A DNA stretch of 54,472 bases from Enhygromyxa salina (GTDB lineage: Bacteria > Myxococcota_A > Polyangia > Nannocystales > Nannocystaceae). Below, in pieces: positions 1 to 8,363 of the stretch. The DNA is taken from the NCBI RefSeq assembly GCF_002994615.1, contig NZ_PVNK01000211.1:1-54472 (forward strand). The letters are read 5' to 3'. The notes beneath the pieces are model-generated. The model saw nothing but the letters and a program-made list of their open reading frames with translations, did no database searches and had not been told where the DNA came from. Positions within the stretch are counted from its first letter, which is position 1. Each line of letters starts with the position of its first letter. Position numbers and translations under genes: made by a program.

Positions 1-8
1 CCTCCCCC

Positions 9-100
9 CTCCAGCAAGCACGAACGAGCCCCCCTCAGGGGGGCCACGCAAACCACTGCGGACCACATGACAGCCCACCGAGCGAGGGAGCGCAGCGACC
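9..100. repeat. Long repeat module, copy 1
   Basis: This segment recurs at 354-445, offset by 345 bases, with one difference noticed (g versus a near 69/414). It holds a perfect C6-TCA-G6 stem-loop at 29-43 and a purine-rich stretch of gagcgaggg type at the end, then runs into the 71-bp units. The same order of parts (C6/G6 hairpin, ccacgca, cccaccgagcgagg, GC hairpin, gcgtggcagag tail) recurs diverged at 35646-35778. No convincing coding sequence is seen; the frames that stay open here only translate the repeat. Confidence 0.85.
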
Positions 101-336
101 GAGCGACCTGCCGCGCAGCGGCAGTGCGTGGCAAAGTGCAGGACGCCTGCGGGGGTCAAAAGAACCCCACCGAGCGACCTGCCGCGCAGCGGCAGTGCGT
201 GGCAAAGTGCAGGACGCCTGCGGGGGTCAAAAGAAGCCCACCGAGCGACCTGCCGCGCAGCGGCAGTGCGTGGCAAAGTGCAGGACGCCTGCGGGGGTCA
301 AAAGAACCCCACCGAGCGACCTGCCGCGCAGCGGCA
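101..336. repeat. 71-bp tandem repeat, three full copies plus a partial
   Basis: Full units lie at 101-171, 172-242 and 243-313, followed by the first 23 bases of a fourth at 314-336. Units 1 and 3 are identical and unit 2 differs by one base. Each unit carries the perfect stem-loop CTGCCGC-GCA-GCGGCAG (108-124 in unit 1) and a smaller GCAGG-ACG-CCTGC hairpin. Near identity suggests recent expansion or gene conversion. Confidence 0.92.
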
Positions 337-353
337 ACAAGCCCAAACGAGCC

Positions 354-502
354 CTCCAGCAAGCACGAACGAGCCCCCCTCAGGGGGGCCACGCAAACCA
401 CTGCGGACCACATAACAGCCCACCGAGCGAGGGAGCGCAGCGACCGAGCGACCTGCCGCGCAGCGGCAGTGCGTGGCAGAGTGCAGGACGCCTGCGGGGG
501 GT
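354..502. repeat. Long repeat module, copy 2, plus a last 71-bp unit
   Basis: Second copy of the 9-100 module with the C6-TCA-G6 hairpin at 374-388, followed from 446 by one more GC-hairpin unit. That unit reads gcgtggcagag rather than gcgtggcaaag and ends in a G-run about five bases from the stop codon of the neighbouring exporter gene on the minus strand. Read in that gene's direction, the element forms its immediate 3' flank, so a role as terminator or mRNA 3' structure is possible. Confidence 0.85.
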
Positions 503-1753
503 CTAAACCGCCCTATGTTCGTGGGCGGGTCCGCGCACGTGCGGCAGCGCGACCGTGTTCGCGACCAGCACCCCCGCGACCAGCGAGGCCGCGATCAGGA
601 TCATGCGAAACGCCGCCTCGACCCCCGCGAGCGCGTCGTTGCTCACGAACAAGGTCACGCTCTGAAACCCGAGCGAGCCCGGGACCAGCAGCAGCAGACA
701 AGGCAGCAGGATCACCGCGGCCGGCAGCCGCCGCCAGGCTGCGTAGCCGTTGGCCGCGAGCCCGACCGCGAACGCGCCCGTGAACGCCCCGAGCTCGGGC
801 CCCGCGACCGCCCCAGCCAGCCGCGCGAGCTCGGCCGCGACGACTCCCGTGATCGCGATCGCCGGGACGTCCGCGCGCCGGACCTGGAACAGCACGCAAA
901 AGCCGATCGGCGCCAACATCAGCGCCACCATCCTCGTCCACGGCGCGAGCTCGGCCGTGAGCGCGGGCGCGAGCGCGTAGCTCGTGTCGATCGGCAGCGC
1001 CCCCGCCAGCGCCCGCGCGACCGCGACGCCAAAGGCCATGGTCATGAACACGGTCAGCGCCCCGGCCAGCCGCGCCGTGCCCGAGACCAGGTGGCGCGTG
1101 GCCAGCTCGGTCATCGCCACGGTCAGGCTCAGGCCCGGGACCAGCACGATCAGGGCCGCCAGCGTCGTCACGTGGCTGTGAACGCCCCCGATCGCGCGGG
1201 CCAGGATCAGCGAGAGCAGCGCGGCCAAGAACGCGGCCAGGGGCGCAAACACCCGTCCGAGCCCAGTCCGGCGCCCGGCCGCGAGCGACAGCAAGCCGAC
1301 GCCCAGGCCGAGCCCGAGCGAGCTCAGCGAGTCGCCGAGGTTGCCGCCAAAGAAGCGCGCGGCTCCAGCCGAGGCCAGGCCCGAGGCCAGGACGATCGCG
1401 CTCGAGCCATAGATCGGCGGCGCCGCGGCGGCCCGCCGCAGCGCCCGGCGACCCGAGACCGGGTCGCGCAGACCCGAGCGCACGTCGGCGATGACCGCGT
1501 CGAGGGCCACGAGCCGACCGAGCTCGGCCTCGCCCGCGTCCGAACGAATCATGTGCGCCCGCTGGCGCCGGCCACCGAACGCGAGCTCGACCGAGGTCGG
1601 CGTGGCGAACACCTGCAGCCGGACCCCGAGCGCGGCCGCGCACGCCATCAGCGTGTCCTCGAGGCGGTGGGCGGGCATCCCGTGGCGGTGCAACAGCTTG
1701 GCAGCCGTGGCCAAGAAGGCCTGGGCCTGATCGCGCGTTTCACGAACGTTCAT
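503..1753 (-). CDS. ThrE-type threonine/serine exporter family protein
   Basis: 416-residue membrane protein. Residues 1 to about 115 form a soluble N-terminal domain with the DUF1212-like opening of the family (a helix with LLHRHGMPAHRLEDTL, then a short strand-rich part). The rest is hydrophobic, about ten membrane segments, with the family's two-half layout. Known members export L-threonine and L-serine across the inner membrane, usually driven by the proton gradient. It is divergent from an Lrp/AsnC regulator only 65 bp away, a usual arrangement for amino-acid exporters, so control by that regulator is likely. ATG at 1753 is the only sensible start. Substrate is inferred from the family alone. 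Confidence 0.85.
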   Translation of the reverse strand: MNVRETRDQAQAFLATAAKLLHRHGMPAHRLEDTLMACAAALGVRLQVFATPTSVELAFGGRRQRAHMIRSDAGEAELGRLVALDAVIADVRSGLRDPVSGRRALRRAAAAPPIYGSSAIVLASGLASAGAARFFGGNLGDSLSSLGLGLGVGLLSLAAGRRTGLGRVFAPLAAFLAALLSLILARAIGGVHSHVTTLAALIVLVPGLSLTVAMTELATRHLVSGTARLAGALTVFMTMAFGVAVARALAGALPIDTSYALAPALTAELAPWTRMVALMLAPIGFCVLFQVRRADVPAIAITGVVAAELARLAGAVAGPELGAFTGAFAVGLAANGYAAWRRLPAAVILLPCLLLLVPGSLGFQSVTLFVSNDALAGVEAAFRMILIAASLVAGVLVANTVALPHVRGPAHEHRAV

Positions 1754-1762
1754 TGGAACCTG

Positions 1763-1791
1763 TTGACTGGGGTCGAATTTATAACGATATT
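1763..1791 (+). promoter_or_regulatory. Candidate sigma70 promoter for the Lrp-family gene
   Basis: TTGACT at 1763-1768, a 17-base spacer, and GATATT at 1786-1791, in an unusually AT-rich patch between the divergent exporter and regulator genes. The predicted transcript start is near 1798, about 20 bases before the ATG. The same patch would be the natural place for Lrp binding to control both genes. Confidence 0.45.
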
Positions 1792-1818
1792 TTCACGCGT
1801 CTACCGAATTGAACTCGG

Positions 1819-2325
1819 ATGAACACGGAAACTCGACCCCTCGACCGAATCGATCACGAAATCCTCGGGGCCCTGCAAAACAATGCGCGGCTGAGCAACA
1901 AGGAGCTGGCCGCGAGCGTCGGCCTGGCGCCGTCGAGCTGCCTCGAGCGGGTCAAACGACTGATCCAGGACGGTGTCATTCGGGGCTTCCACGCCGATGT
2001 CGATCCCGCGGCCCTCGGGGTCGTGCTCGAGGCGCTGGTCTTCGTTCGCCTCGGCCGCCACCAGCCCGAGCTGCTCGAGGGGGTGTGGACGCAGCTCGCC
2101 GAGCGCCCGGAGGTCCGCGACCTCTACTACGTCGCCGGATCCCACGATCTCGTCGTCCACGTGGCCGTGCGGGACGTCGAGCATCTGCGGTGGTTGGTCA
2201 CCGAGCAGATCTCGAGTCGGGCCGAGCTCGGTCAGCTCGAGACCTCGCTGATCTTCCGCCACCGTCGCAGCGCCGAGCTGCCCGACTACGCCCGCGAGCA
2301 CGCGCCGCAGCCCCGGGGGCGGTGA
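1819..2325 (+). CDS. Lrp/AsnC family transcriptional regulator
   Basis: 168 residues, the usual length of the family. Residues 8-58 form the AsnC-type helix-turn-helix (begins DRIDHEILGALQNNARLSNK; recognition part LAPSSCLERVKRL). Residues from about 66 to 150 fit the C-terminal RAM/AsnC ligand-binding domain (VLEALVFVRL, then the YYVAGSHDLVVHVAV strand). The family senses amino acids and regulates transport or metabolism. Divergence from the ThrE-like exporter points to that gene as the main target. The acyltransferase gene follows 15 bp downstream on the same strand. Confidence 0.92.
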   Translation: MNTETRPLDRIDHEILGALQNNARLSNKELAASVGLAPSSCLERVKRLIQDGVIRGFHADVDPAALGVVLEALVFVRLGRHQPELLEGVWTQLAERPEVRDLYYVAGSHDLVVHVAVRDVEHLRWLVTEQISSRAELGQLETSLIFRHRRSAELPDYAREHAPQPRGR

Positions 2326-2340
2326 TACACTTCCGCGCGC

Positions 2341-3162
2341 ATGTGGCGGCGAGTGATCAGCGACGAAGTGCGCGAGCGAATCGAGCGGCTCGACCTGCCC
2401 TTCAACCGCTGGGGCCTCGATCCCTACGGCATCTCCAAGGATCACCTCGGGCTGTTCCTGACCGTGCTCGGCCAGGCCCACAAGCACTACTTCCGCGTCC
2501 GAACCCGCGGGATCGAGAACGTGCCCGGGACCGGCCCGGCGATGCTGGTCTCGAACCACTCGGGCGGGCTCCCGACCGACGGCGGCATGATCGTGGCCTC
2601 GATCTTCTTTGATCGTGAGCCCCCGCGCCTCGCCCACGGCATGGTCGAGAAATTCGCCCAGAGCTGGCCGTTCATGGGTCCGTGGTTCTCGCGCGTCGGC
2701 CAGCTGCCGGGGCTGCCCGAGCACGCCAAGCGCCTCCTGCTCGACGGCCGCCTCCTGATGGTCTTCCCCGAGGGCGCGCGCGGGACCGGCAAGCTCTACC
2801 GCGACCGCTACCAGCTCGAGCGCTTCGGGACCGGGTTCATGCGCATCGCCCTCGAGACCGGGGTCCCGATCGTCCCGATCGCCTTCATCGGCGGCGAAGA
2901 GGCGATCCCAACCATCTACCACGCCAAGTACCTGGCCAAGCTGGCCAACGCGCCCTACTTCCCGATCACCCCCTACATCTTGCCGGTCCCGCTGCCCGTC
3001 AACTGCGAGGTCCTCTACGGCGCGCCGATGCACTTCGAGGGCACAGGCAACGAGCCCGACCACGTCATCGACGGCTACGTCGCCCAGGTCAAGGCGCGGG
3101 TCGAAGAGCTGATCGCCGAAGGACGCGGGGCGGGCGTCAACCACGAGGCCGAGGCCAGTTGA
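2341..3162 (+). CDS. Lysophospholipid acyltransferase (PlsC-like)
   Basis: 273 residues. It carries the glycerolipid acyltransferase blocks: NHSGGLPTDG near residues 70-80 and FPEGARGTGK near 141-150. The His to Asp spacing in block I is longer than the classic HX4D; related HSG-LP-D motifs exist in a subfamily of bacterial acyltransferases, so this is a subfamily trait rather than damage. The enzyme should transfer an acyl chain to lysophosphatidate or a similar lysolipid at the inner membrane. A late GVPIVPIAFIGGEEAIP segment matches block IV. It follows the regulator by 15 bp and precedes an SDR gene by 34 bp. Confidence 0.88.
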   Translation: MWRRVISDEVRERIERLDLPFNRWGLDPYGISKDHLGLFLTVLGQAHKHYFRVRTRGIENVPGTGPAMLVSNHSGGLPTDGGMIVASIFFDREPPRLAHGMVEKFAQSWPFMGPWFSRVGQLPGLPEHAKRLLLDGRLLMVFPEGARGTGKLYRDRYQLERFGTGFMRIALETGVPIVPIAFIGGEEAIPTIYHAKYLAKLANAPYFPITPYILPVPLPVNCEVLYGAPMHFEGTGNEPDHVIDGYVAQVKARVEELIAEGRGAGVNHEAEAS

Positions 3163-3196
3163 GCCGACCGGTCATCCGTGGCCTAATCTCAGACTC

Positions 3197-4135
3197 GTGA
3201 AGGTCCTGATCACCGGCATCGCGGGCGCCCACGCCCAGCTCGTCGCGCTGCGCCTCGTCGACAACGGTCACGAGGTCATCGGCATCGACGTGCGCCCGTG
3301 GCAGGGCGCGCCGCGCGGGGTGACGATCTTCCAGACCGACGTGCGCAAGCGGCCCGCGGCCGACGTGTTTCGCGTGCATCGGCCCGACGTCGTCATCCAC
3401 ATGGCCACGGTCACGCACTTCAACGCGAGCGCCGAGCAGCGCTACCGCGTGAACCTGCGCGGGACCCAGGCGGTGTTTCGCTACTGCGACGAATTTGGCG
3501 TCAAGAAGGCTGTGTTCGTCGGCCGCCACACGATCTACGGGGCCGCGGCCGACGCTCCTTTGTACCGCAACGAGGACGAGCCGCCGCTCGCGGTCTCGAC
3601 CTTCCCCGAGCTCGCCGATCTCGTCGCCGCCGATCTGTACGCCAGCCGCGCGCTGTGGAGCTGCAAGAACATGCGCACGGTCGTGCTGCGCCTGGTCTAC
3701 GCCCTCGGCCCCAGCGGTCGCGGGACCCTCGCCAGCTTCCTCGCCGGACCCCGGGTGCCGATGGCGATGGGCTTCGACCCGCTGTTTCACGTCATGCACG
3801 AGGACGACGCGGCCAAGGCGATCGTGCTCGCGGCCGAGTCGGAGATCGCCGGGGTCTTCAACATCGCCGGGCCGCCGCCGGTCCCGCTCTCGGTCCTGTG
3901 TCGCGCGACGCACCGCACGGCCGTGCCCCTGCCCGAGTCGGTGCTCAAGCGCGCGCTCGGTCGCTTCGGGCTGCCGCGGCTCCCGCCCGGCGCGATCGCC
4001 CACCTCAAGCACCCGGTCGTCGTCGACAACGCCGCCTTCGTCGAGGCCACGGGCTACGACTACGGCTACGACGAGCACCAGACCATGGCCTCGTTTTGCG
4101 ACGCCAACATCCTCCGAGAAGATCGAGGCCTGTGA
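3197..4135 (+). CDS. SDR-type NAD-dependent epimerase/dehydratase-like protein
   Basis: 312 residues with the extended-SDR fold: a nucleotide-binding start VKVLITGIAGAHAQLVALRL, an acidic residue after strand 2 (IGIDVRPW), HMATVTHFNAS near 70, and VFVGRHTIYG. The glycine motif is reduced (GIAGAHA). The usual catalytic YxxxK is not evident: the aligned segment near 146-152 reads DLYASRALW, with no Lys. It may bind NAD(P) without classic catalysis, or act by a variant mechanism. GTG start at 3197. Its TGA overlaps the ATG of the uracil-DNA glycosylase gene by one base, so the two are translationally coupled. Confidence 0.8.
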   Translation: MKVLITGIAGAHAQLVALRLVDNGHEVIGIDVRPWQGAPRGVTIFQTDVRKRPAADVFRVHRPDVVIHMATVTHFNASAEQRYRVNLRGTQAVFRYCDEFGVKKAVFVGRHTIYGAAADAPLYRNEDEPPLAVSTFPELADLVAADLYASRALWSCKNMRTVVLRLVYALGPSGRGTLASFLAGPRVPMAMGFDPLFHVMHEDDAAKAIVLAAESEIAGVFNIAGPPPVPLSVLCRATHRTAVPLPESVLKRALGRFGLPRLPPGAIAHLKHPVVVDNAAFVEATGYDYGYDEHQTMASFCDANILREDRGL

Positions 4136-4821
4136 TGAGTGACGCCTTTGGCGAGCTGCCCCCGAGCTGGGAGTCGGTCCTCGGCGACGAGCTCGGCGCC
4201 CCCTACTTTCGCAAGCTCGAGGACTTCGTGGCCAAGGATCGCGCCGCCGCCGAGGTCTTCCCGCCGCCGCAAGAGGTGTTCGCCGCGTTCGAGCACACGC
4301 CCTTCGACGAGGTCCGGGTGCTGATCCTCGGCCAGGACCCCTACCACGACAACGACCAGGCCCACGGGCTGTGCTTCTCGGTCCGACGCGGGGTCAAGGT
4401 CCCGCCCTCGCTGCGCAACATCTACAAGGAGCTCGAGTCCGACGTCGGCGTCACGGGCCCCGAGCACGGCTTCCTCGAGGCCTGGGCCGGGCGCGGGGTC
4501 CTGCTGCTCAACACCGTGCTCACGGTCCGCGCCCACAAGGCCAACTCGCACCGCAAGAAGGGCTGGGAGACCTTCACCGATCGGGTCATCGAGGCGCTCG
4601 CCGCCCGCGAGGATCCGCTGGTGTTCGTGCTCTGGGGCAAGCCCGCGCAAAAAAAGATCCCGCTGATCGAGAAGCACGGCGACCACCACGAGATCCTCGC
4701 CGCGGCCCACCCCTCGCCGCTCTCGGCCCGCAACGGCTTCTTCGGCAGCAAGCCCTTCTCCGGGGTCAACGCCGCGCTCGAGCGCTGGGGCAAGCCTGCG
4801 ATCGACTGGTCTCTAGACTAG
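4135..4821 (+). CDS. ung: Uracil-DNA glycosylase, family 1
   Basis: 228 residues, standard length. The water-activating motif GQDPYH is at about 66-71 and the DNA-intercalation motif HPSPLSA at about 192-198. VLLLNTVLTV and VLWGKPAQKK are also family hallmarks. The enzyme removes uracil from DNA to start base excision repair. The start is the ATG at 4135 that overlaps the SDR stop; it gives MSDAFGELPPSWESVL, a normal N-terminus. Confidence 0.97.
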   Translation: MSDAFGELPPSWESVLGDELGAPYFRKLEDFVAKDRAAAEVFPPPQEVFAAFEHTPFDEVRVLILGQDPYHDNDQAHGLCFSVRRGVKVPPSLRNIYKELESDVGVTGPEHGFLEAWAGRGVLLLNTVLTVRAHKANSHRKKGWETFTDRVIEALAAREDPLVFVLWGKPAQKKIPLIEKHGDHHEILAAAHPSPLSARNGFFGSKPFSGVNAALERWGKPAIDWSLD

Positions 4822-4850
4822 ATCGTCTCGGGAGCTAAGCTGCGGCCGAG

Positions 4851-5795
4851 ATGGCCGAGGGCGAGACCGTGAAGCCAGCCGAGAAAACCGCGCCCGGCGG
4901 CGTGTGGACCACGCTGGTCCGCTACGCCAGCCTCGTGAAGATCAGCCACACGATCTTCGGCCTGCCCTTCACCCTCGCGGCTGGGATCCTCGCCCACCGC
5001 GCGGCCGTCCACGAGGGGCTCGGCGACGGCGTCGGCATGACCGCGCTCAAGCTGGTCTGGATCGTGGTCGCGTTCACGGGCGCGCGGACCACCGCGATGG
5101 GCTTCAACCGGATCGTCGACCGCAAGATCGACGCGGCCAACCCCCGCACGGCCACCCGTGAGCTCCCGGCCGGAGCGATCAGCCTGCGCGCCGCCGTGGC
5201 TCTGACCAGCCTCGCAGCCTTGGTGTTCATCGGCGCAGCGGCGGCGCTCGGCCCGGTCGCGCTCGCCCTCTCCCCCCTGTGCCTGGTCGTGATCTGCGGC
5301 TACAGCCTGTTCAAGCGGTTCTCGTGGGCGGCCCACCTGATCCTGGGCGTCGCGCTCTCGCTCGGCCCGGCCGGGGCGTGGGTCGCCGTCACCGGCGGCC
5401 TCGACGGCTTCGCCATCCCGGGGGTCATGATGGTCGCGGTCGCAACCTGGGTCGCGGGCTTCGACGTCATCTACAGCCTCCAGGACCACGACTACGACGC
5501 CGAGGTCGGGCTCCACTCGATCCCCGTCGCGTTCGGCGTGCGCGGTGCGCTGTGGTTCTCGGCCCTGCTCCACGTGGTGACCGCCGCCGCGCTCGTCGCC
5601 CTGCAGCTGCTCGCGGGGCTCGGCGTCGCCCACATCGTCGGCGCGGTCGCGGTCGTCGCGATCCTGATCTACGAGCACTGGATCGTGCGGCCCGACGATC
5701 TGAGCCGGATCGACAAGGCCTTCTTCGATCTCAACGGCTGGATCAGCATCGCCTACTTCGCGGCGATGATGATCGACGTGCTCGTGCTCGCTTGA
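4851..5795 (+). CDS. UbiA family prenyltransferase (quinone biosynthesis)
   Basis: 314-residue polytopic membrane protein with about eight or nine helices. First Asp-rich motif NRIVDRKID at about 86-94; second DVIYSLQDHDYDAE at about 205-218. These bind the Mg-prenyl diphosphate. The enzyme should attach an isoprenoid tail to an aromatic acid. The fit is to 4-hydroxybenzoate polyprenyltransferases (UbiA) or the related MqnP of the futalosine menaquinone route; the sequence alone does not decide. It starts 29 bp after the ung stop on the same strand. Confidence 0.9.
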   Translation: MAEGETVKPAEKTAPGGVWTTLVRYASLVKISHTIFGLPFTLAAGILAHRAAVHEGLGDGVGMTALKLVWIVVAFTGARTTAMGFNRIVDRKIDAANPRTATRELPAGAISLRAAVALTSLAALVFIGAAAALGPVALALSPLCLVVICGYSLFKRFSWAAHLILGVALSLGPAGAWVAVTGGLDGFAIPGVMMVAVATWVAGFDVIYSLQDHDYDAEVGLHSIPVAFGVRGALWFSALLHVVTAAALVALQLLAGLGVAHIVGAVAVVAILIYEHWIVRPDDLSRIDKAFFDLNGWISIAYFAAMMIDVLVLA

Positions 5796-5867
5796 GCGCC
5801 CGAGGGAGCCCCGTCCATGGCCGCGCCCCCCTGCTCGCTTCACGCTTTGTGATCCGCGGCGCCCCCG

Positions 5868-5885
5868 GCCGGGTCGAAACCCGGC
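5868..5885. terminator. Short GC hairpin after the prenyltransferase gene
   Basis: GCCGGGT-CGAA-ACCCGGC, a perfect 7-bp stem with a tetraloop, 72 bases after the stop. No clear T-run follows, so termination is possible but unproven. Confidence 0.3.
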
Positions 5886-5936
5886 GCGGGCCCCAGTCGG
5901 TTTGACAGCCGCCCCGGGTGCCCGGATGCTTACTCG

Positions 5937-6842
5937 GTGACGCGTGGGTCGAGGCGGAGCCTGAGTGGGCATGGGGCGACCTTGATCGGGGTCGCCCTGC
6001 TCGCGCTCGCCGGGCCCAAGCTCGCGCGAGCGGCCGAGCCCGAGGCCGCGCTCGAGGGCCCGGCGCGCGCGCTGGAGGCCGAGCTCGACGCCCGCGCCCA
6101 GGACAACCTGAGCGCCCCTCCCCTCGCGCTCACGATCCCCGGCCTCGCCGCGCTTCAACCGGCCCCGGCCAGCCTGTTCGCGCCATCGGTCCTGGCCAAG
6201 CGCAGCCGCGACCGCGAGTTCGACACCTCGCTCGGCGAGAGCGATCCCCGCGTCCGCAGCCTCCCTCGCACCCACCGCTTCCGCCTCACCCTCCACGCCC
6301 AGTGGGTCAAGCTCACGCGCACGCAAAATCCCTCAACCGGCGAGTTCGAGCGCTTCCACTTCGCGCCGATGATGCTCGACCTCGGCTACCAGGCCCAGTT
6401 CCTCAAGTACGTCATGGTCCGGCTCGCGGTCGCGGCGGGCGGAAACGTCGCCAACACCCGCAACGCGATGCCGATGACCGTGTTCCCCCAGGCCTACGTC
6501 GGCTTCCAGCACAAGATCATCGGCCTCGCGTTCGGCTACGGCTTCGACTGGACCATCCCGCCGACCTTCGGCGCGAGCGCCAACACCAGCACCGCGCTCG
6601 AGCAGCCCGTCATCACCCGCAACCATGTCGTCATGGGTGAGATCAGCGCGACCAGCCGGATCGACAAGGTCGCCCTGACCCTCGGCCTGACCCTCGGCGG
6701 GATCCAGTCGGACCTGACCCACTTCGAGACCTACAACCGCAAATTTCGTTTTTACCTCGGCCTCCAGTTCGGGGCCTTCTTCGACGGCACGAAACGCCGG
6801 GAGAAGAAAGCCCGCAAGAAGGCCGAAGCCGAAGGACGGTGA
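5937..6842 (+). CDS. Exported protein, probable outer-membrane beta-barrel
   Basis: 301 residues with a GTG start. Residues about 14-33 form a signal peptide (TLIGVALLALAGPKLARAAE). The mature part has an Ala-rich linker, then from about 100 alternating amphipathic strands with aromatic ends (FRLTLHAQWVKLTRT, YVGFQHKIIGLAFGYGFDW, FRFYLGLQFGAFFDGT). The C-terminus is basic (KRREKKARKKAEAEGR), unusual for a barrel and perhaps periplasmic. I do not recognise a named family. A weak promoter candidate (TTGACA at 5902-5907 with a poor -10) lies upstream. Confidence 0.6.
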   Translation: MTRGSRRSLSGHGATLIGVALLALAGPKLARAAEPEAALEGPARALEAELDARAQDNLSAPPLALTIPGLAALQPAPASLFAPSVLAKRSRDREFDTSLGESDPRVRSLPRTHRFRLTLHAQWVKLTRTQNPSTGEFERFHFAPMMLDLGYQAQFLKYVMVRLAVAAGGNVANTRNAMPMTVFPQAYVGFQHKIIGLAFGYGFDWTIPPTFGASANTSTALEQPVITRNHVVMGEISATSRIDKVALTLGLTLGGIQSDLTHFETYNRKFRFYLGLQFGAFFDGTKRREKKARKKAEAEGR

Positions 6843-6951
6843 GCGTGCTCGCCATGCGCGGGCCGCGGGCCACGCCGACCGTGCCGCAGCTCACGCGTTG
6901 CGTGATCTGCCGCCCTCGTCCCCCGCTAGGTCGACGTTTTATGGTCCGCCC

Positions 6952-8361
6952 ATGCCGAAGCTCATGCCAGGCGCGGTGCCGTCGATCATCGAGGCGATCG
7001 GGAGCACCCCGATCGTCCGACTGAACGCCGTCACCGCAGACATCGAGTCCGAGATCTACGTCAAGGTCGAGTACATGAACCCGGCCGGGTCCATGAAAGA
7101 CCGCGTCGGCCTCAACATCATCCGCGACGCTGAAGAGCGCGGCATGCTCGGACCGGGCGGGACGATCATCGAGGCGACCTCGGGCAACACCGGCGCGGGG
7201 CTCGCGATGGTCGCGGCGATCCGCGGCTACAAGTGCATCTTCGTCATGCCCGACAAGATGTCGCAGGAGAAGGTCTCGGCCCTGCGCGCCTACGGGGCCA
7301 AGGTCGTGATCTGTCCGACCGCGGTCGAGCCCAGCGACCCGCGCTCGTACTACTCGGTCGCGAAGCGTCTGGTCGAAGAGACCCCCGGAGCCTTCTACGC
7401 CAACCAGTATCACAACCCCGCCAACCCCGAGGCCCACTACGTCAGCACCGGGCCCGAGATCTGGGACCAGACCAAGGGCGAGTTCGACGTGTTCGCCTCG
7501 GGCATGGGCACGGGCGGCACGCTGTCGGGCTGCGGGCGCTACTTCAAGGAGCGCAAGCCCGAGATCCAGATCGTCGGCGTCGATCCGGTCGGCTCGCTCT
7601 ACTACGAGTACGTCAAGACCGGGCGCATGACCAAGGCCTTCTCCTATTATGTGGAGGGCATCGGCGAGGACTTCTTGCCCTCGACCATGAACCTCGACAT
7701 CCTCGACGACATCGTCCAGGTCGACGACCGCGAGTGCTTCATGATGACCCGCGAGCTCGTCCGCCGTGAGGGCATCTTCTGCGGCGGCTCGTGCGGGGCC
7801 GCGGTCATGGGCGCGATCAAGTACGCCCGGAGCCTCGACGAGCCCAAGCGGATCCTCGTGCTCTTGCCCGACAACGCCCAGAAGTACCTGTCGAAGATCT
7901 TCAACGACGACTGGATGCGCAGCAACGGCTTCCTCGACGAGCGCGAGAACGAGGGCACCGTCGCCCACATCCTCAAGCGCAAGCCCCAGAAGCTGATCAC
8001 GATCGACGCGGCGACGACCGTGCGCGACGCCGTCGCGACCCTCAAGAGCCACGGCATCTCGCAGCTGCCCGTGCTCGACGAGGACGGGCGCCACTGCGGG
8101 ATCGTGGCCGAGATCGACCTGCTCAACTTCCTGGTCGAGCATGAAGGCAGCGCCCTCGACACACCGATCGCCGATCTGATCGAGAGCGACTACGCGACCG
8201 TCACCCCGCACACGCGCATCACCTTGCTCAAGCGGATCTTCAACGACGCCAAGGTCGTGCTCGTGACCGAGAACAACCGCCTGCGCGGGCTCCTAACCAA
8301 GATCGACCTCATCGACTACCTCGCGCGCGACGCCGCCGCGGGCAGCAAAGGCAAGGAATAG
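6952..8361 (+). CDS. cbs: Cystathionine beta-synthase
   Basis: 469 residues. The N-terminal fold-type II PLP domain has the Schiff-base Lys in GSMKDRVG (about residue 48), the phosphate loop SGNTGAG at about 77-83, and GMGTGGTLSG near 185. The C-terminus carries two CBS (Bateman) domains from about 335 to 460, as in regulated cystathionine beta-synthases. It condenses serine and homocysteine to cystathionine. The ATG at 6952 aligns with the usual start of the catalytic domain. The lyase gene begins two bases after the stop, so the pair forms a transsulfuration operon. Confidence 0.93.
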   Translation: MPKLMPGAVPSIIEAIGSTPIVRLNAVTADIESEIYVKVEYMNPAGSMKDRVGLNIIRDAEERGMLGPGGTIIEATSGNTGAGLAMVAAIRGYKCIFVMPDKMSQEKVSALRAYGAKVVICPTAVEPSDPRSYYSVAKRLVEETPGAFYANQYHNPANPEAHYVSTGPEIWDQTKGEFDVFASGMGTGGTLSGCGRYFKERKPEIQIVGVDPVGSLYYEYVKTGRMTKAFSYYVEGIGEDFLPSTMNLDILDDIVQVDDRECFMMTRELVRREGIFCGGSCGAAVMGAIKYARSLDEPKRILVLLPDNAQKYLSKIFNDDWMRSNGFLDERENEGTVAHILKRKPQKLITIDAATTVRDAVATLKSHGISQLPVLDEDGRHCGIVAEIDLLNFLVEHEGSALDTPIADLIESDYATVTPHTRITLLKRIFNDAKVVLVTENNRLRGLLTKIDLIDYLARDAAAGSKGKE

Positions 8362-8363
8362 CC

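Noticed and set aside
101..336. CRISPR-like array
   Set aside because: The 71-bp units are directly adjacent with no unique spacers and no cas genes are near, so this is a simple tandem repeat.
67..783. A 238-residue open frame across the hairpin repeats
   Set aside because: It only translates the 71-bp repeats and then the antisense of the exporter gene. High GC keeps such frames open.
2556..2580. Damaged acyltransferase block I
   Set aside because: The longer His to Asp spacing looked like a defect, but HSG-LP-D forms occur in intact members of the wider family and block III is complete.
5902..5925. TTGACA as promoter of the envelope protein at 5937
   Set aside because: No acceptable -10 lies at 16-18 bases, and the start codon would be almost at the transcript start.
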